Source: Flammula alnicola
Taxonomy: Eukaryota > Basidiomycota > Agaricomycetes > Agaricales > Strophariaceae
Assembly (NCBI GenBank): GCA_015499995.1
Contig: JADNRV010000212.1
Coordinates: forward strand, 18,875-82,874
Length of the DNA: 64,000 bases
Reading direction: 5' to 3'
Positions 60,490-64,000 of the stretch are shown one piece after another; position 1 is the first letter of the stretch; the number at the start of each line of letters is the position of its first letter. The translations under genes and the position numbers were made by a program. The notes under the pieces were generated by a model. The model searched no databases and was not told the origin of the DNA. It saw only the letters and a list, made by a program, of their open reading frames with translations.

Positions 60490-60930
60490 GTAGAGGAGAC
60501 CCACCCGGTGCGCAACGAATTGAGTCGTATGACTCGATTCATTTTCTGTTCTTCCTCTCTCCCTCCCCACTTACCCAATCCATAGGTAAGATGACGAGAT
60601 GGCGACCTTGAAAGGTCGTCATCTCTTTCTTTATTCCGCTGGCTGCTCGGACACGATGATACGATGACGGCGACGAGGTGGGAGCAGCAGCAGCAGCATT
60701 CCACTGCTGCTGTTCAGATACGGCAACGACGAGAGGGAAGCAGCGGCAGCAGCACGACCGCTGCTGCTGCTCGGATATGATGACGATTAGAGGGGAGCGG
60801 CAGCAGAGCCCACTGCTGCTGCTCTGGCTGCCGCTTGGATACGACGACGACGACGAGGAGGGTAAGGGGAGCAGCAGCACGACAGCTGCCACTCGGATAC
60901 GACGGCGGCGCCCTTTGCTATCCCCACAGA
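60490..60930 (-). repeat. Right arm of nested inverted repeat with shorter CAG/CTG array
   Basis: Reverse complement of the left arm: GGAGACCCACCCGGTGCGC, ATTGAGTCGTATGACTCGAT, GTCGTCATCTCTTTCTTTA, then about four GAGCAGCAGCAG/CTGCTGCTGTT units to about 60910. Fewer units than the left arm (about 4 against 12) indicates expansion or contraction of the array. Confidence 0.7.
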
Positions 60931-62164
60931 CCAAAGGAGGGACGACGAAGCCCGTCGTCCTCCTTGACTTCGAACGTCGTGCAGACGACGTTCGAAGTCT
61001 CTTTTCATCCTCCCGCAATTGTCCAACTGCATCCAAGGTAAATGCAGGGCAAGCAGCGGGAGAGTGGGAAGCAGCGGGAGAGTGGGAAGCAGGGATGATA
61101 GGCAGAGGGACCAGTAGGGCAAAGGTGACATTGGCAACCAGAGGGAGGACAGGTTACCGGTCTCGACGACGCCGAGGATGGCTGAATAGCGCTACCGGTT
61201 GAGCAGGATAGGGTAGGATGGCCATGCTGGGAGATCAGCGGAGCTGACGCCGACTGGAGACGCCGCTGCAGAAGACGAGCAGCATACGACCCACCGCCTC
61301 TGCCGTCAGAGGACAGCACACAAACGGCAGAAGGGAGCCAGATGAGATAGATGAAAGGGAGCATGACACACCCGCAATGGTGAGGAATGCCTCCCTATTA
61401 CTCAGAACGTGCATCGACGTGCGCGTTCTGAGAGTTCTTAATTTAAATATGTAGTATTTTATTTCAAATAAATTGTGTATTCACTATTCAACGTGCACTG
61501 AGTGTGTAAACGAACCCAGAGCGCACTGAGTGCATCACCAATATTGGCTATTTTTAATGCTCGTCCAACGCGAGCACATTCCCATCCAAATTGGGAAGGT
61601 GATGTGTGTGTCATCCAGATGCTTGATGGTGCATCCACCTCTTCCCGTCCACTTCTGTCGGTAAAATTAGTACCATTGGATTCAGAATTACAGCTAGATT
61701 ACAACTATGTAATTTATTAAATAAATAATCAACAGGAAAGTGCTCCGAAACCATGTGAATCTATTTATATCACTCATCCAACCCATCCATCTCAATGCAG
61801 AACCAGTGGCCAACGTCATCCGATTGCTTCACAAGCCATCCATCCCCTTCCCATTGGAGTCAGACCACAAAAATAGTACCAATGTATTCATAGAGACAAG
61901 TACTTTATATATATCTTCTTTATTTAAAAGAGAACATGTAGGGGCAAGAGGCGGAAGGCAAAAACGGCTTGCATCTATTTTTAAACCAGAGCGGCAGAGT
62001 TGCGGTAGCCACTTACTAGTATCTAATCTATAGATAACAGGATCAGGCAGGAACAAATCCGTGCCTGTGTCTAAAAATATCAGCTCGGAACGGAATATTG
62101 ATGGGAATGGAATATTGACGGGAAAGGAATAACAGAATGATGGGAACGGAATATTGATGGCGCG
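60931..62164. other. Right interior of the foldback-like element
   Basis: Contains a 14-bp-arm hairpin (ACTTCGAACGTCGT...ACGACGTTCGAAGT near 60967-60998) and a two-copy tandem GCAGCGGGAGAGTGGGAA at about 61055-61090. A (GGAA(T/C)GG)AATATTGA(T/C)GGGAA microrepeat lies at 62085-62160. No coding sequence is supported. Confidence 0.5.
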
Positions 62165-62349
62165 TCTATTTATGGAACATCATCCAAATGCACCAGCGCC
62201 AATCCACCCGTTCCCGCCCCTCTCGACATGCGCAAATGGCGCGAATGGGTAGGAATATATTACTGGACCCTGACTCACTTTTTTCCGTGCTCAAAAGCGC
62301 CCACAATGATGAGCGGGGCCAGATTTTGTGCCCGGCGGTCAAATCTGTG

Positions 62350-62756
62350 CATTGTTGATGTCTGTTTACTATGACCCTCACCCAGTATAGAGCGTCATCC
62401 AAAGCCATGCGCGCCAATCCACCCGCTCCTGCCCTCCCCGACGCGTGGAAACACCTAGAATAAATCAAATAATATATATAGACCCTAACGGAATTTTTCC
62501 CACGCTCAAATGCGCCCCCGACAACGTGCAGCACCATGTTTTGTGCCCGCCCATCAAATCTATGCATTGTTGATGTGTATTTATTATTGCCCGCCCCTGC
62601 AAGGTGAGCAAATCTGCCCCGGCTCATCCGGCATGCTATATACAGTGTGTTACATGGTCTTAGGCAACGGCCTAAGTGGGGCAAACCTGTCATCTATGTA
62701 TACCCTATTTTAGGCCACAGCCTAGGTATCATACATGATACCAGCTACTACAGGTG
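62350..62756 (-). repeat. Right TIR of the foldback-like element
   Basis: Inverted copy of 56832-57240. Ends ...CAGGTG at 62756, next to the GATGCGA target duplication at 62757-62763. Confidence 0.75.
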
Positions 62757-64000
62757 GATGCGATGGATAAAGTACACGAGGGAGACTTCTTGTTACCAGA
62801 AGAACGCAAGCTGGTACATCAGCTCATCGCGGAACAAAACCAGGCGTTCGCTTGGGAGGATGATGAGCGAGGAAAATTCAGGGAAGACTTCTTCCCTCCC
62901 ATAGTCATTCCTACCATAGAACATAAGCCATGGGTAGAAAGAAATATCCCAATTCCTCTGGGAATTTATGATGAAGTATGTAAGATCATCAGGTCCAAGG
63001 AAAAATCACAGGTCTACGAGCCTTCAAACTCCCCGTATCGATCTCGCTGGTTTACCGTGGCCAAAAAAATGGGAAGCTCAGGATCGTGCATAGTTTGGAA
63101 CCCTTGAACAAGGTAACCATCGCACACTCCGGCCTTCCGCCCGCAACAGAAGAATTAGCCGCGCATTTTGCAGGCCGAGCTTGCAGCGGAATGTTTGATT
63201 TATATGTGGGATATGATGAACGACAGCTAGCAGAGCAGTCGCGCGATCTTACTACATTCCAGACTCCCTACGGTGCTATGCGCTTGGAACCTTACCTATG
63301 GGCTGGACAAACTCCGTTCCCATCTTTCATGATGATGTTACATTTATTTTGAAAGAAGAGACACCCGATGTTACGATACCTTATATCGATGATGTACCTC
63401 TCAGAGGACCTCTGACTCGCTACCAAAATAAAGATGGCACTTATGAGATGATACCAGAAAACCCGGGAATTAGACGCTTCGTATGGGAACATATGCAGAA
63501 TGTCAATCGGGTAGTGCAACGCATGAAATATTGCGGCGGGACATTTTCAGGATATAAATCAGTAATATGCGCAGCAGATATTACGTAGTCGGTCACTTGT
63601 GCACTATGGAAGGACGCAAACCAAACCACCGAGCACGTAAAGCAGATCATGGATTGGGACGAATTTGCGGACCTATCCCAGGTCAGAGTTTCCTCGGTAC
63701 TGTCGGCGTACTGCGCAGTTACATCTCTAATTATGCGATCAGGGCCAGGTTCCTACAAAGACTAACGCATAGTCGTGAACCATTTGTTTGGGGACCAGAC
63801 CAGGAAGAGTCAGTGAAATTATTAAAGGATGGAGCACAGAACGCATACGTGTTGAAAGCTATCGATTATGAAGGACAAGGAGATGTAGTGTTGGCCATGG
63901 ACAGCTCTTACATAGCAATAGGTTTCTATGTCTTCCAAGAAGATATAAATGATGCCAAGAAACACTACTATGCGAGATTCGGGTCCATTACAATGAATGA

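Larger units (their letters stand above)
56832..62756. mobile_element. 5,925-bp foldback-like element without transposase
   Basis: Inserted in gypsy pol with a GATGCGA target duplication. The outermost 400 bp (56832-57240 and 62350-62756) are nearly identical inverted repeats starting CAGCC/CACCT and then TAGTAGCT...CTAGGCTGTGGCCTAAAATA. Inside, related modules of 200-300 bp are tandemly repeated (four on the left to about 57950, two on the right from 62165). Shared TATCTATAGATTAGATA words at 57959, 58041 and, inverted, 62019 extend the inverted symmetry. A second, nested inverted structure (58180-59215 against 60490-60930) carries CAG/CTG arrays. No transposase is present. The layout recalls foldback (FB) or MULE-derived elements. 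Confidence 0.75.
55153..64000 (+). pseudogene. Ty3/gypsy pol: protease, RT, RNase H start (interrupted, runs off window)
   Basis: After a proline/charged linker, the aspartic protease appears at about 55960-56250 (AVVDPGSQIVSM, then VLLGRPFDAL). Next is the conserved pre-RT block YKPVALKVKPVYASLPEQY and YTQERKDA at 56825. Pol is then cut by a 5,925-bp insertion and resumes at 62757 with MDKVHEGDFLLPEERK. RT blocks: NIPIPLGIYDEV, YEPSNSPYRSRWF, LDLYVGYDE-type FDLYVGYDERQLAEQSRDLTTFQTPYG, the catalytic VTIPYIDDVPLRGP (YIDD) and NPGIRRFVWEH. RNase H begins at VLAMDSSYIAIGFY near 63890. Several frame changes (about 63075, 63290, 63585) and stops mark it as degenerate. Integrase would lie beyond the window. 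Confidence 0.75.

Noticed and set aside
56869..62724. Element ends placed at the CTAGGCTGTGG palindrome with flanking ATGATA as target duplication
   Set aside because: Inverted similarity continues about 37 bp further out on both sides, and only the outer boundary with GATGCGA restores the gypsy reading frame.
1..64000. tRNA, rRNA or CRISPR-like arrays
   Set aside because: No cloverleaf-like sequence with a clear B-box, no rRNA stretch and no direct-repeat/spacer array was seen by eye; a covariance-model scan would be decisive for tRNAs.

Overview
The window is basidiomycete (Agaricomycete) nuclear DNA. It has dense genes with many short introns of about 50-65 bp, proline/serine-rich reading frames, F-box/LRR and BTB gene families, and mobile elements typical of mushroom-forming fungi. 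I cannot name the species.

Layout. 1-1059 (-): 5' part of an SKT5/CHS4-like chitin-synthase regulator. 3263-4104 (-): a secreted His/Ala-rich protein. 4833-6088 (+): an F-box/LRR-like protein. 7226-13899 (-): a second F-box gene, cut in two by a complete 5,499-bp DNA transposon at 8229-13727. The transposon has 132-bp terminal inverted repeats (TIRs), an 8-bp target duplication and a five-exon, 1,578-residue transposase-like gene of the DUF6589 type. 13.9-19.9 kb: gene-poor, with a 385-bp hAT-like MITE and one possible small gene. 19.9-20.8 kb: a damaged ankyrin/MYND gene. 22404-24913 (+): a 14-exon MATE transporter. 25388-26608 (+): an APH-type kinase-like protein. 27379-31613 (-): a BTB + CAP-Gly protein. 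31.76-33.5 kb (+): a decayed gamma-tubulin pseudogene. 34.7-38.8 kb (+): an RNF216/TRIAD3-like RBR ubiquitin ligase with SUMO-interaction-like motifs. 40855-43272 (-) and 45252-47595 (+): a head-to-head pair of paralogues of an unrecognised family, both with a 7-nt microexon. 47668-48818: a probable non-autonomous DNA element. 48918-51662: a CACTA (tnp2) transposase pseudogene. 51.9 kb to the end: a degenerate Ty3/gypsy retrotransposon. Its pol is split by a 5,925-bp foldback-like element (56832-62756) with long modular inverted repeats and arrays of CAG/CTG hairpins.

Two insertions can be dated relative to their hosts, because removing the element plus one target-site copy restores the host reading frame exactly (F-box gene; gypsy pol). 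The host genes are unrelated housekeeping, cell-wall, ubiquitin and transport functions; no biosynthetic cluster is evident.

Several conserved genes (SKT5-like, BTB/CAP-Gly, RBR, first F-box) contain only single-base losses, many of them in short homopolymers. That looks more like residual sequencing error than independent pseudogenisation. The gamma-tubulin, CACTA and gypsy copies carry true decay (stops, missing segments).
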